The notes below the pieces were generated by a model. That model saw nothing but the letters and a program-made list of their open reading frames with translations, was not told the origin of the DNA and did not search any database. From Deltaproteobacteria bacterium HGW-Deltaproteobacteria-15 (GTDB taxonomy: Bacteria > Desulfobacterota > DSM-4660 > Desulfatiglandales > HGW-15), in the NCBI GenBank assembly GCA_002840535.1, contig PHBH01000052.1, forward strand, positions 1 through 49,236: a DNA stretch of 49,236 nt, in the 5' to 3' direction. Both the position numbers and the translations under genes were made by a program. This document shows positions 8,461 to 17,380 of the stretch, piece after piece. The first letter of the stretch is position 1; each line of letters begins with the position of its first letter.

Positions 8461-9744
8461 GACGCGCACTTCCGGGATGACAGTGCCCCCGGACGGCAAT
8501 ACGGCCACGTCCGCCTGAGGCAACTCCCGCGCGGCCAGATCGATGGCGGTCTGAATATCGGGGGCATAGGTATATTTCATCATCTCCACTTGCTCCCTCG
8601 AGAGCCCTTCGGTCACGTGGATGACCCGGAACTTCTCGGCATATTCCTTGAAAAATACCACCTGCATAATGTACGAGATCCCGAAAGGCCTGAGGTGCTC
8701 CGGGATGTCCCCTGAGCTGAGCATCCGGTGAAATTCGCTTGCACTGGCTGGACTTGCCATCTCCTTGATGAGGGGCATGATCGGACCCGCCTGCTTCTGG
8801 GGGGCAACCCATATGATTATGCCCCCTGCCCTGGTGCAGAAGGAGGCCATGGTGAGGGCTTTGGTGGATTGGACCCCATACTCCATGGGATAGGCTGCGG
8901 TGATGGTCACATCCGGCATCTTCGGAAGGGAGGTCAGATAGAGGGACTCTGAAAAACGGGCAGCCTCCCTGTGCTGCGCTTCGGTCTCCCCTGCGAAAGC
9001 GCGGATGATCTCCTTCTTCTCGTTTATGACCAGATCCATCTTGAACCGCATCCTGGAGAGCCGGCCGGCGTCCAGTATCTCCTCGTAGAAAAAGTTCCCG
9101 TCCAGGACATTGACCTTGCTTTCCCTGTGGCGGATCCACGCGAAATGATGATCTGCGACTGCACGATACGAAGAGACCCCCGGCATGACGAGCTTGTACC
9201 CTCCGCCATAGCCCGCCACCGGATGGGGCATGCACTCGCCCACCCCGATGACCAGGTCTGCGAGGGCCACATGTTTGTTGAGTTCGACGAGGATTCCCCG
9301 GTGGGTGCGGCCGATGATGACATTGTCCCCTGCATGGGGATCATGCGAGAAGAGCCTTCCTTCCAGCCGCGCAAAGGATTCGTCCCCGACCTTGGTTCTC
9401 AGCTCTTCCAGGTTGTAGGCGTGATGGGTTCCAAGTGCGCATACCGCTTTGACACGCTCGTCCCGGATTCCGGCGCGGTTGAGGCGGTTGAGGATTTCCG
9501 GCAGCACGAGATGGGCCGGCGTGGGTCTCTGGAGGTCGTCGAAAAGGAGGACCACGTCCATACCGGGCCGGGCAAGCTCCTCGATTCCGGGGGAGCCGAT
9601 CGGATTGTCCAGGGCCCGCTTGACCTCTGCGAGCGGATCCTGCACGCCGGCAACCGGGGGCCTGTCCTCACCGGAGATCACGCGCCACCCGTCAGGAATG
9701 GTGAACCCGACCCGCCTGCCTCCATAATTCACATACAAACCCAT
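8458..9744 (-). CDS. larA: Nickel-dependent lactate racemase family protein (LarA/DUF2088)
   Basis: A 428-residue LarA-family protein. Members use a nickel-pincer nucleotide to racemize or epimerize 2-hydroxyacids by hydride transfer. By my count the key positions match Lactobacillus LarA numbering: H108 (GTHH), H174 (MPHPVAGYGGGYKLVMPG), K184, which binds the cofactor, and H200 (AVADHH). R73 lies in FDDLQRP, where LarA has DxTRP. GAAGGAGG precedes the ATG at 9744. It is the last gene of the gntR-por-TRAP operon. Its substrate need not be lactate; homologues act on other 2-hydroxyacids. The cofactor genes larBCE are not in this window. Confidence 0.85.
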   Translation of the reverse strand: MGLYVNYGGRRVGFTIPDGWRVISGEDRPPVAGVQDPLAEVKRALDNPIGSPGIEELARPGMDVVLLFDDLQRPTPAHLVLPEILNRLNRAGIRDERVKAVCALGTHHAYNLEELRTKVGDESFARLEGRLFSHDPHAGDNVIIGRTHRGILVELNKHVALADLVIGVGECMPHPVAGYGGGYKLVMPGVSSYRAVADHHFAWIRHRESKVNVLDGNFFYEEILDAGRLSRMRFKMDLVINEKKEIIRAFAGETEAQHREAARFSESLYLTSLPKMPDVTITAAYPMEYGVQSTKALTMASFCTRAGGIIIWVAPQKQAGPIMPLIKEMASPASASEFHRMLSSGDIPEHLRPFGISYIMQVVFFKEYAEKFRVIHVTEGLSREQVEMMKYTYAPDIQTAIDLAARELPQADVAVLPSGGTVIPEVRV

Positions 9745-9790
9745 TGCGCCTCCTTCAAAAAAATTAGACAGGATACCAGGATCTGCGACT

Positions 9791-11098
9791 TTACTGCACG
9801 AAGCTCGGCAACCACAGCACGAGCTGCGGCCAGGCAATGATCATGGTCATTGCGACTATCTCGATCACAATAAAGGGGGCCGCCGCGTAACAGATCTCCT
9901 TGATGGAGAGTTCCGTCGCAACCCCTTTCATCACAAAAAGCAGCATCCCGAAGGGAGGAGTGATAAAGCCGGTTTCAAAATTGATGAGCATGATCACGCC
10001 GAACCACACCGGGTCGAAACCCAGCATCTTCACGATCGGCATGAAGATGGGCATGCAGATCATCATGATGGAGATAGTCTCCATGAACGTGCCCATCACG
10101 AAAACGACAAGCTGCATGCAGATCAGGATGACCAGGGGCGGCACGCTCAGATTCTCCACGACGGCCAAGAGGCCCCGGGTTGCACCGGTGTAGGCGAGAA
10201 GGCTGCTGAAAGTATTCGAGGCGGCTACGATCATGAGAACCATGATCGAGATCTCCAGGGTTCCGATCACGGAGGCCTTGATCATCTTCCAGGTGAGTCG
10301 CCTGTAAAAAAAGGTGACCAGGATGGTTGCAATGGTGCCCGACGACGCGGCCTCGGTCGGCGTTGCGATGCCCAGCAGCATAAGGCCCAGGACCATGAAG
10401 ATGATGAATCCAAGAGGGAGTACATACTTGATGAGGCCTGTGACCCTTTCCCTGAAATTGGCGGGCGCCACTTCATATCGTGGAGCGAGCAAAGGGTTCA
10501 GCCAGCATCGCACGATGATGTAGACGGCAATCAGCGTGCCCAGAAGCAGGCCTGGGATGACCCCGCCCACCAGGATCTTGGAGACGGATATATGCCCGAT
10601 GCTTGCCAGTACGACCGCCAGGGATGAAGGGGGGATCAGCATGGCCAGACCGCCCACCCCGATGATCGGCCCCACGGCCATGGAGACATGGTATCCGCGA
10701 CGTCGCATCTCAGGGAGCAAAACGGTCCCCAGCATGGCGGTGTTGGCCAGGGTCGATCCGCTCAATGCAGCGAACAGAACACCCGTGCCCGCTGCAAGCA
10801 GACTCAGCCGCCCCGGAAGGCGGCCCAGCCATTTGTCTATGACGTCAATGGTGTTATTGGCGATCCCCGAATGAAACATCAGTTCGCCCATGAGGATGAA
10901 CAGGGGTATGGGGGTCAGGGTGAAGGTGGCCAGAGACGAGAAGACCTGGAGGGTCATCTGTTGAAGGCCCATGGGCCCTATGAAGAAGAGGGCGCCCAGG
11001 AGATCGATCATCAAAAAGCCGAAGGCGATGGGAAAACCCGATGCAAGCACAAGGAGCAGGGCCAGGATGAAGGAGCCTAAGACCATCCACCATTCCAT
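9791..11098 (-). CDS. dctM: TRAP transporter, large permease subunit
   Basis: A 435-residue, very hydrophobic DctM-type permease with about a dozen membrane segments; GELMFHSGIANNTIDVIDKWLGRLPG-type and MIPPSSLAVVLASIG-type stretches are characteristic. It forms the sodium-coupled channel of a tripartite carboxylate transporter with DctQ and the binding protein DctP. Its ATG lies 1 bp beyond the dctQ stop, so the two are surely co-translated. larA follows 46 bp downstream. Confidence 0.92.
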   Translation of the reverse strand: MEWWMVLGSFILALLLVLASGFPIAFGFLMIDLLGALFFIGPMGLQQMTLQVFSSLATFTLTPIPLFILMGELMFHSGIANNTIDVIDKWLGRLPGRLSLLAAGTGVLFAALSGSTLANTAMLGTVLLPEMRRRGYHVSMAVGPIIGVGGLAMLIPPSSLAVVLASIGHISVSKILVGGVIPGLLLGTLIAVYIIVRCWLNPLLAPRYEVAPANFRERVTGLIKYVLPLGFIIFMVLGLMLLGIATPTEAASSGTIATILVTFFYRRLTWKMIKASVIGTLEISIMVLMIVAASNTFSSLLAYTGATRGLLAVVENLSVPPLVILICMQLVVFVMGTFMETISIMMICMPIFMPIVKMLGFDPVWFGVIMLINFETGFITPPFGMLLFVMKGVATELSIKEICYAAAPFIVIEIVAMTMIIAWPQLVLWLPSFVQ

Positions 11099-11099
11099 G

Positions 11100-11669
11100 T
11101 CAGATGTTCCTCCCTCTTTTCGTCTCCCGGTTCAAGTCTGAACTCTCCGGATTTTCTTTCCAAGGCTTCTGCGTTGGAGTGGAGCCATTTTCTGAGGTTT
11201 CCTTGAAGGCGGCAACCAGGTTCCGCAGAAACTGCAGGATCAGGAGCAGGAACCCGAATGGAATGACAATGATAATGAGATGTTTGGGGATATCCACGGC
11301 CTGGACATCGGTCACCCCTCTTTGAAAGAGGTTCAGCGTGATCATGGCGCTGTACCAGAGGAGCACTCCGCAGACAAAAATCCCCATGAACCCGTGGACA
11401 ATGCCTGCGATTCTTCGGGTGCGAGGTTTGAGTTGCCCGGTAATAACATCCATGGCAACGTGTTTCCGTCTGCCCAGCACCCATGCCGACCCGAGAAAGG
11501 TCATCCAGAGCAGGGAATACTCGTTGAACTGGACCGTCCAGACCGGGCTCTGGATTCCAAAGGCACGTGTCGTGATACTGTAGCTGATGGAGAAGGTGAT
11601 GAAAAGGAGGAGCAGTCCCGCAAGCACCGCCATCGCATTGTTTATTCTCTCCAGTGTTCTGCTCAGCAA
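11100..11669 (-). CDS. dctQ: TRAP transporter, small permease subunit
   Basis: A DctQ-type protein of about 189 residues with four predicted membrane helices (for example NAMAVLAGLLLLFITFSISY near the start and LIIIVIPFGFLLLILQFL near the end) and the family motif WTVQFNEYSLLWMTFLGSAW. The charged C-terminal tail is cytoplasmic. No ATG fits; TTG at 11669 has GGAAGGAGG just upstream, and an in-frame TTG at 11687 is less well placed. It sits between dctP and dctM. Confidence 0.82.
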   Translation of the reverse strand: MLSRTLERINNAMAVLAGLLLLFITFSISYSITTRAFGIQSPVWTVQFNEYSLLWMTFLGSAWVLGRRKHVAMDVITGQLKPRTRRIAGIVHGFMGIFVCGVLLWYSAMITLNLFQRGVTDVQAVDIPKHLIIIVIPFGFLLLILQFLRNLVAAFKETSENGSTPTQKPWKENPESSDLNRETKRGRNI

Positions 11670-11693
11670 GCCCGATCCTCCTTCCAAGTTCTG

Positions 11694-12698
11694 TTACTTG
11701 GTTACCATCTGCCTCAGTTTGGGGCCGTTCACAGGAGCCTTTTCAATCACGATATCCCACAGTGAGGAATAGGCCGCATCGGTCAGCTGCTTGGCTTCGG
11801 CAGGAGGGAGATCGACATACTTGATCCCCATCTTCTTGAACGCCTCGACTTCGTCTTTGACCAGCTTGACGCTCCTCTCCTTTGCAAAGCGCGCGCCCTC
11901 GTCAATTGCCTCTGTCAAAGTCTTTTTGAGAGCATCCGGGAGTTGGTCCCATTTCTTCTGGTTCACCAGGACGACATTGGCCCCGTTGTAGAACCCGGGC
12001 TGGATCACGAACTTGGTGACCTTCTCCCATCCCCAGTCCCTGATCAGGCCCGCAGGAAAGACATACCCGTCAACCATGCCGCGTTCGAGGGCAGTGAAGA
12101 CTTCGGTTGGCGGAATGACCACGGGTTGGGCGCCCAGCTTCTTAAGAAGGGGAATGAGGGTTGGCGAACAGCGGATTTTCATCCCCGAAAGATCGCCGAT
12201 TCCCTTGACCGGTTTGGTGGTATAGATGGTAAATTGAAGGTTGTGTCCGAGTCTGCCGAGGTATGCACAACTGACCTTCTCCCGATGGATCTTGTCCAGG
12301 AAGTCGTTCACCCCTTTGGCGCGTTCTTCCCAGCCATCAAACATGGAGACGCTCAGTGCGTTGATCTCAGGCACCGCGGAAACATAATAGCCGTCCGTAG
12401 TGAACACCATATCCACCACACCCATGCGACAGGCTTCCACCTGTTCATTGCTGGGCGTGACCTCGGGTCCGCCGACATACTGGATCTCGAGTTGGCCGGG
12501 GTATTCTTTATCGACTTTCTGTTTGACGATTTCCAGGAACTTGTTGAAATTACCCACTTCCCACACCGTCTTGGGCCAGGCGGTAACGGCTTTGAGGGTG
12601 ACTTTCTGGGGGGCTGCCTGGCAAACGGCCGCAACCGAGACGACCAGAAAAAGCGCCATGCAAACCATTACAACCTTTCGGAACAAACTCTTCTTCAT
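11694..12698 (-). CDS. dctP: TRAP transporter substrate-binding protein
   Basis: A 334-residue DctP-family periplasmic binding protein. It has a Sec signal peptide (KKSLFRKVVMVCMALFLVV, cut near CQA-AP), and the arginine of GMKIRCSPT fits the conserved carboxylate-binding Arg of the family. ALERGMVDGYVFP is the typical hinge stretch. The ATG at 12698 has AGGAGGAACGCG upstream. Most DctP proteins bind C3-C6 acids such as hydroxy- or oxo-acids, which would suit the LarA and POR enzymes encoded alongside (inference). Confidence 0.9.
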   Translation of the reverse strand: MKKSLFRKVVMVCMALFLVVSVAAVCQAAPQKVTLKAVTAWPKTVWEVGNFNKFLEIVKQKVDKEYPGQLEIQYVGGPEVTPSNEQVEACRMGVVDMVFTTDGYYVSAVPEINALSVSMFDGWEERAKGVNDFLDKIHREKVSCAYLGRLGHNLQFTIYTTKPVKGIGDLSGMKIRCSPTLIPLLKKLGAQPVVIPPTEVFTALERGMVDGYVFPAGLIRDWGWEKVTKFVIQPGFYNGANVVLVNQKKWDQLPDALKKTLTEAIDEGARFAKERSVKLVKDEVEAFKKMGIKYVDLPPAEAKQLTDAAYSSLWDIVIEKAPVNGPKLRQMVTK

Positions 12699-12778
12699 CG
12701 CGTTCCTCCTTTTCTGAAAGGGAAAAAGTTTTGCTGCAACAGCAGCTCCGCAGCCCCTCGTTGACTCCCGGGGGGACA

Positions 12779-12846
12779 CAATTAACTATCAGTTAATGGT
12801 TATCTGTTAACAGTTAACTGTTAACGAATACCTGCTAACAGTTAAC
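12779..12846. repeat. GTTAAC stutter repeat inside the operon
   Basis: Six or more overlapping variants of GTTAACAGTTAAC, itself palindromic, fill the gap between porB and dctP. The repeat overlaps the porB stop codon at 12842. It could fold and lower downstream expression; no T-run follows, so it is not a classic terminator. Confidence 0.65.
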
Positions 12847-13720
12847 CGCCCTTCGCTCTTCTTTGAAGTTCTTTCCAGGCGCGATCCGTTTCCGCCTGAA
12901 TGGTGCGGATTTCTTCCTGTCCCAGGTGCTTGTAACGGCCTTGGAGAGACAGATACTTCTCTACCGGAAGACCCTTGGGGATATGGTTGATGGTATACTC
13001 CGTCCCTTCCACAATTTCATAGAGGGGGAAGATGTTGGTTTCCACGGCGACGGCAGCCGACATGGGCGCCATATTCTCCGCCATCTTCCACCCGGTTGGA
13101 CAGGGGGACAGGAGGTGTAGAAAGCGGGTCCCTTTAATCTCCTTCGCCCGTCTGATCTTTCTCATGAGGTCTTCAGGGAAGCCGATGCACGCCGTGGCCG
13201 CATAAGGGATGCGGTGAGCCGCCATGATCTCCATGATCTGTTTCTTCCGGCGGGTATTCCCCCTGGGAGACGTGCCGGTCCAGGCATATTGGGGCGTGGC
13301 GGAACTCACCTGGATGCCGGTGTTCATGTAAGCCTCGTTGTCCATGCAGACATAAATGAAATCTTCATTCCTGTCTGCTGCGCCCGACAAGGATTGTAGC
13401 CCGATGTCAAAGGTTCCGCCGTCCCCCGCAAATGCCAGCACAGGGATGTCACTCTTGCCCTGCAGGCTGAGCGCAGCAGAAATGCCGGCGGCAGTGGGCG
13501 CGGCGATTTCAAAGGCGGAATGAAACATGGGAACGTTGAAGCACGCGTTTGGATACGGGCCGGAGACGACCGCCACACAAGAGGGGACCACCACGACTAC
13601 GGCTCGATTTCCGAGCGCCTGGAGCACCAACCGCATGCCGATGGCATGGCCGCATCCCGGGCATCCCATGTGACCGGATCGCATAACCTCCGTTGCGCGG
13701 GCCTTTTCCTGGTTGATCAT
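12842..13720 (-). CDS. porB: 2-oxoacid:ferredoxin oxidoreductase, beta (TPP) subunit (second set)
   Basis: A 292-residue PorB-type subunit. GCPGCGHAIGMRL near residue 20 carries the cluster-binding cysteines. GDGGTFDIGLQSLSGAADRNE and MDNEAYMNTGIQ form the thiamine diphosphate site. It overlaps the porA stop by 4 bp, showing coupled translation. The sequence differs clearly from PorB at 1731-2660, so this is a separate enzyme, not a recent copy. Confidence 0.88.
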   Translation of the reverse strand: MINQEKARATEVMRSGHMGCPGCGHAIGMRLVLQALGNRAVVVVVPSCVAVVSGPYPNACFNVPMFHSAFEIAAPTAAGISAALSLQGKSDIPVLAFAGDGGTFDIGLQSLSGAADRNEDFIYVCMDNEAYMNTGIQVSSATPQYAWTGTSPRGNTRRKKQIMEIMAAHRIPYAATACIGFPEDLMRKIRRAKEIKGTRFLHLLSPCPTGWKMAENMAPMSAAVAVETNIFPLYEIVEGTEYTINHIPKGLPVEKYLSLQGRYKHLGQEEIRTIQAETDRAWKELQRRAKGG

Positions 13721-14874
13721 ACCTTCTCCTCCCTCATCCAGACCGGTTCGTCCGAGACCTGTTCGCGGCCGAGTCCATCCATGATCACTCGTTCGATTAA
13801 CCCGGGATTCACGTCCGTACCCCCGATCCCGGCAAGATATCCCTGGATTCTGTGGGGAGTCGGGCTGTTCACCAGGGCCGCTTTCAATTCCGAACAGAAG
13901 ATCCCTTCCCTTCCCAGGGAAAGATTCCTCTCGAGCACCGCAATCCTCGGTATGGGGTCGAGGATCTTTCGAAGGGCGGCGGTGGGGAAGGGTCGAAAGA
14001 GCCGGATCTTCAGGAGCCCGACCCGGAGCCCCTTCTTCCGGAGATTAGCGACCGCCACGCGTGCGGTGGAGGTGATCGAACCGCTGGTGACGAGCGCCAG
14101 TTCCGCATCCTCTACACCCACTCCCTCGACCAGGCCGTAGCCTCTGCCGAAGTGCTCCTTGAACTCCCTGTCCACCTCTTCCACGATCTGCAGTCCATAT
14201 CGCATGGCCTCATGGCTCAATTGTCTGTATCCCTCAAACTGCGTCGGGGAGACAACCGCCATGGCATACCCCGGGTTATCGACATCGAAGCGCTTCGGGA
14301 TCCCTACAGGAGGGACGAATCGATCCACTTCCCTTTGGTCGGGGACTTCTACCGGCTCCATGAAGTGGGAGATGAAATTGGCTTCGAGCACCACCATGCA
14401 GGGAAGCAGCACCTTTTCAGCGATCCGGAATGCCTGGATAGTGGAGTCGAAGGACTCCTGGTTGTCCTCGCAGTAGATCTGCATCCATCCGGTGTCCCGC
14501 TGGGAAAGGCTGTCGGTCTGGTCGGCCCAGAAGGCCCAGGGTGCAGCCAGGGTGCGGTTCACGCAGGCCATGACCACGGAGGTACGGCAGCCTGATGCAA
14601 AGTGGAGCATCTCATGCATCAGCGCGATGCCCTGGGAAGAGGTGGCCGTGAAGGTTCTCGCCCCGGTCAGGGAGGCGGAAAGGCATGCGGCCATGGCCGA
14701 GTGCTCCGACTCGGTCCGCATCATGATGCCTCCCAGTTCTCCTGCCGCTTCCCAGTCGGAGAGCTTCTCATAAATCGGAGTCTGTGGCGTGATCGGATAT
14801 GCGGCAACCACCTGCGTGCGGCAGAGGCGCACGGCTTCGGCAACCGCATGGTTTCCGCTGATGAACTTTTTCAT
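13717..14874 (-). CDS. porA: 2-oxoacid:ferredoxin oxidoreductase, alpha subunit (second set)
   Basis: A 385-residue PorA-type subunit with AAYPITPQTPIYEKL near residue 25 and MRTESEHSAMAACL near residue 55. The ATG at 14874 overlaps the stop of the upstream oxidoreductase as ATGA and follows GAGGGGAA; a longer frame upstream runs through that gene and is not credible. With PorB, PorC and the ferredoxin-fused oxidoreductase it would make a complete complex. Confidence 0.88.
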   Translation of the reverse strand: MKKFISGNHAVAEAVRLCRTQVVAAYPITPQTPIYEKLSDWEAAGELGGIMMRTESEHSAMAACLSASLTGARTFTATSSQGIALMHEMLHFASGCRTSVVMACVNRTLAAPWAFWADQTDSLSQRDTGWMQIYCEDNQESFDSTIQAFRIAEKVLLPCMVVLEANFISHFMEPVEVPDQREVDRFVPPVGIPKRFDVDNPGYAMAVVSPTQFEGYRQLSHEAMRYGLQIVEEVDREFKEHFGRGYGLVEGVGVEDAELALVTSGSITSTARVAVANLRKKGLRVGLLKIRLFRPFPTAALRKILDPIPRIAVLERNLSLGREGIFCSELKAALVNSPTPHRIQGYLAGIGGTDVNPGLIERVIMDGLGREQVSDEPVWMREEKV

Positions 14875-16610
14875 TTCCCCTCCCTCATGGTCATAACCCC
14901 CCTCATACAGACCGAAGAGCAGACGCCGCAGCCTTTGCAATATTCAGGGTGCGGTTCATAAACCGGTCTTTCCTTCCCGGGCGGCAGGAGAGAAACATCC
15001 GGACAGAAAAGGTAGCAGCGGTCGCAGCCGGTGCAGGTTCCGCAGGAAAAACAGCGACCGCATGAGCTCACAAGCTCCTCTTTGCCCACGTCTTTCACGA
15101 CCTCTTTGAATCCCTGAACCGCCTTCTTGAATGTGATCCTGGAAGGCGCCACCCTGGGAGAACCTTCAAACCATTCGCGCTTGACATCATCCGGTTTGAC
15201 CGGGTCCTTGATCCTGGGGTCCGGTCGATCCTCTCCAGCAAGGTATTCCGCCATCGAGAAGGAGGTCCCTTCCCCAATCCGGACCTTTTCCCATACGGTT
15301 TTCATGTCCAGCCCATTCAGGCGGACATGCATTGACAGTGCAGCCAGTTTCCCTGAAGCGATCGCATCGCACACGCGTCTCGGGATGGAAATCATGTCTC
15401 CGCCCGCAAAGTATTTTCCTTTCCCGGTATGGAGATCCGGAGCAACCGCAACGCCGTCCTTTGTGATCGCGACCGGCCCCTTCCGGTCGGGAACGTAAAC
15501 CGTCTGTCCGACGCCAAGGATCAGGGTTCCAACCTTTATCTCGAATTCCGACCCTTTTATCGGGACATATCTCCTTCGTCCCGACTGATCACGGCCCCGC
15601 TCTTTGGTCTTTACGCAAACGACCTTCAGTCCCCCGCGGGACCGCTTGATCTCTACGGGCAGCGTGCACGGCATCAGTTCGACGTTCTCGCTGAGAGCAT
15701 CCGCCACCTCTTCCTGGGAGGCGGGCATCTCCTGCTGCGAGCGCCTGTATAGAATGGTCGCCGGAGCTCCCAATCTACGGCTTACCCGGGCCGCATCCAC
15801 GGCGGTGTTCCCGCCCCCGACCACGGCAACCGGGCCCGCCACCTCCCTGCGAATTCCCGCATTCACTTCCTTCAAGAAGTCCAGGCCGCTCATCACCCCA
15901 ACATTATCCATGCCTCTGATTTTCGTCATGAGAGGGGCGTGGGCGCCCATGGCAAGGAAGACCGCATCATAGGCATCCAGGGTTTGCCACGCGGATTCTC
16001 CTTCAAGGCGGAACCCGGTTTTCACCTCGATGCCCATATCCAAAATCATCTGGATGGACTGGTCCAAGACCTTCCGCGGGAGGCGATAGGCAGGGATCCC
16101 CATTCTCAAGAGCCCCCCCAGTTTCTTTTCCGCCTCGAACAGCGTGACCCGATGTCCAAGCCTGCGCGCATGAAAAGCGCAGCTCAGACCCGCGGGACCG
16201 CTCCCTACAATCGCCACGGAGAACCCGGACTCCTTCTCCGGACCGGGAAAGCGCAACCGGCCGAGGCCATAGTCTCCCACGTATCGCTCGACCCGATGAA
16301 TGGAGACGGCCCCGTCGAGTTCCCCTCGGAGGCAGCTGGACTCACAGGGGTGGTAACAAACCCGGCCGCACACGGCAGGCAGAGGATTCTCCATCGTGAT
16401 CTTGGCGAAGGCCGCATCGAGATCGCCTCCCTTGGCCAGGGTCACATAGGAAGGGATGTCCGTCCCATTGGGACATGCTGCGCGACAAGGGGAGAGCTTT
16501 TCCTCATGGTGGGGCTTCCAGGTGGACCAGGAGCCGGTTTTGAACACCTCCGTGCTGGACCGGGAGATAGGGATGATCTTTTCAGGGTCTATGCATGCAA
16601 GGTTTTTCAT
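14871..16610 (-). CDS. NAD(P)/FAD oxidoreductase (GltD/NfnB type) fused to a PorD-like two-cluster ferredoxin
   Basis: A 579-residue composite. Residues 40-110 form the GltD-type iron-sulfur domain (C42, C46, C81, C85, C89, C93). FAD is bound at GSGPAG (136-141) and NAD(P) at VVGGGNTAVDAAR (263-275); GGD at 403-405 is the second FAD contact. A linker then leads to two ferredoxin motifs, C517/520/523/526/529/532/536 and C558-C561-C564-C568. The tail replaces the separate PorD subunit that this por set lacks. Known family members move electrons between NAD(P)H and iron-sulfur centres. Here it probably links the oxidoreductase directly to NAD(P)H (inference). Confidence 0.85.
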   Translation of the reverse strand: MKNLACIDPEKIIPISRSSTEVFKTGSWSTWKPHHEEKLSPCRAACPNGTDIPSYVTLAKGGDLDAAFAKITMENPLPAVCGRVCYHPCESSCLRGELDGAVSIHRVERYVGDYGLGRLRFPGPEKESGFSVAIVGSGPAGLSCAFHARRLGHRVTLFEAEKKLGGLLRMGIPAYRLPRKVLDQSIQMILDMGIEVKTGFRLEGESAWQTLDAYDAVFLAMGAHAPLMTKIRGMDNVGVMSGLDFLKEVNAGIRREVAGPVAVVGGGNTAVDAARVSRRLGAPATILYRRSQQEMPASQEEVADALSENVELMPCTLPVEIKRSRGGLKVVCVKTKERGRDQSGRRRYVPIKGSEFEIKVGTLILGVGQTVYVPDRKGPVAITKDGVAVAPDLHTGKGKYFAGGDMISIPRRVCDAIASGKLAALSMHVRLNGLDMKTVWEKVRIGEGTSFSMAEYLAGEDRPDPRIKDPVKPDDVKREWFEGSPRVAPSRITFKKAVQGFKEVVKDVGKEELVSSCGRCFSCGTCTGCDRCYLFCPDVSLLPPGKERPVYEPHPEYCKGCGVCSSVCMRGVMTMREGK

Positions 16611-16633
16611 AGATACCTCAAACTAGGAATTCT

Positions 16634-16661
16634 GCCACTAAGGCACAAAGACACAAAGAAA
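16634..16661. repeat. ACAAAGACAC repeat fragment
   Basis: CCACTAAGGCACAAAGACAC lies in the 78-bp gap between porC and the FAD oxidoreductase. It is a single arm of the family seen at 8427-8460 and 43196-43281. Confidence 0.5.
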
Positions 16662-16688
16662 TGGATTCGACATTCGATATTCTGCGGT

Positions 16689-17228
16689 TCACAGGACTTC
16701 CGCCTCATCATAGCCCAGACGCACCGCCCGGATGTTGAGATCCTTTTTTGCGGGAACCATCTCTTCCACCGCATCGATTACGTGCTCGATGGGGAGATCG
16801 CGGTTTAAACGGCAGTATGCGCCTAATATGGTGGTGTTGATAACATGGCCGAGCCCCAGCTTCTCCGAAATTGAACCTGCCCCGATCCGCACCAGGGTAT
16901 ATCCGTTGAGTCCTGAAAAAGAGTCGGGGACCTCTGCCGCATTCACCAGGATACGGCCGCCGGGAGGCATGGTGGCACGGACTTCGTCGGGGTTGAACAG
17001 ACCCGCGTCGAAACAGAGAAGCTCGGCCGGATTCCGTATCTCACATTTCAAAAGGATCTTCTCACGGTCAACCCGAAGGAAGCTGACCACCGGGGCCCCA
17101 CGCCTTTCTCCACCGAAGAGGGAATAGCATTGGGGATACATACCGGCCTTGAAATAGGCCAGGCCGAGCATCTGAGAGGCCATGACAACGCCCTGGCCGC
17201 CCCTTCCATTGAACTTTATCTCATTCAT
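16689..17228 (-). CDS. porC: 2-oxoacid:ferredoxin oxidoreductase, gamma subunit (second set)
   Basis: A 179-residue PorC-type subunit starting IKFNGRGGQGVVMASQMLG, with LFGGERRGAPVVSFLR near residue 38. It stands first among the enzyme genes of this operon, whereas porC is last in porDABC, so the two sets have different gene orders. The ATG at 17228 has GCGAGGTTT upstream. Confidence 0.87.
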   Translation of the reverse strand: MNEIKFNGRGGQGVVMASQMLGLAYFKAGMYPQCYSLFGGERRGAPVVSFLRVDREKILLKCEIRNPAELLCFDAGLFNPDEVRATMPPGGRILVNAAEVPDSFSGLNGYTLVRIGAGSISEKLGLGHVINTTILGAYCRLNRDLPIEHVIDAVEEMVPAKKDLNIRAVRLGYDEAEVL

Positions 17229-17240
17229 TTATTAAACCTC

Positions 17241-17376
17241 GCGCTCGGAGTTCAGAGTTCGAAATTCTGAGTTGTGCTCCCCCGGAACGTCCATTCTATA
17301 ACAAACAACGCACTTTCAAGTGCGAGTCGCGAGTTGAAACCGGACTCGGAATCCGGAACTCGGAACTTGGAACTGG
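17241..17376. repeat. Paired-arm stutter repeat between gntR and porC
   Basis: The left arm (17241-17272) repeats words like GGAGTTCAGAGTTCGAA. The right arm (17318-17376) repeats CTCGGAATCCGGAACTCGG-type words. The arms are partly complementary, so the 150-bp gap can fold. Confidence 0.55.
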
Positions 17377-17380
17377 ATTT

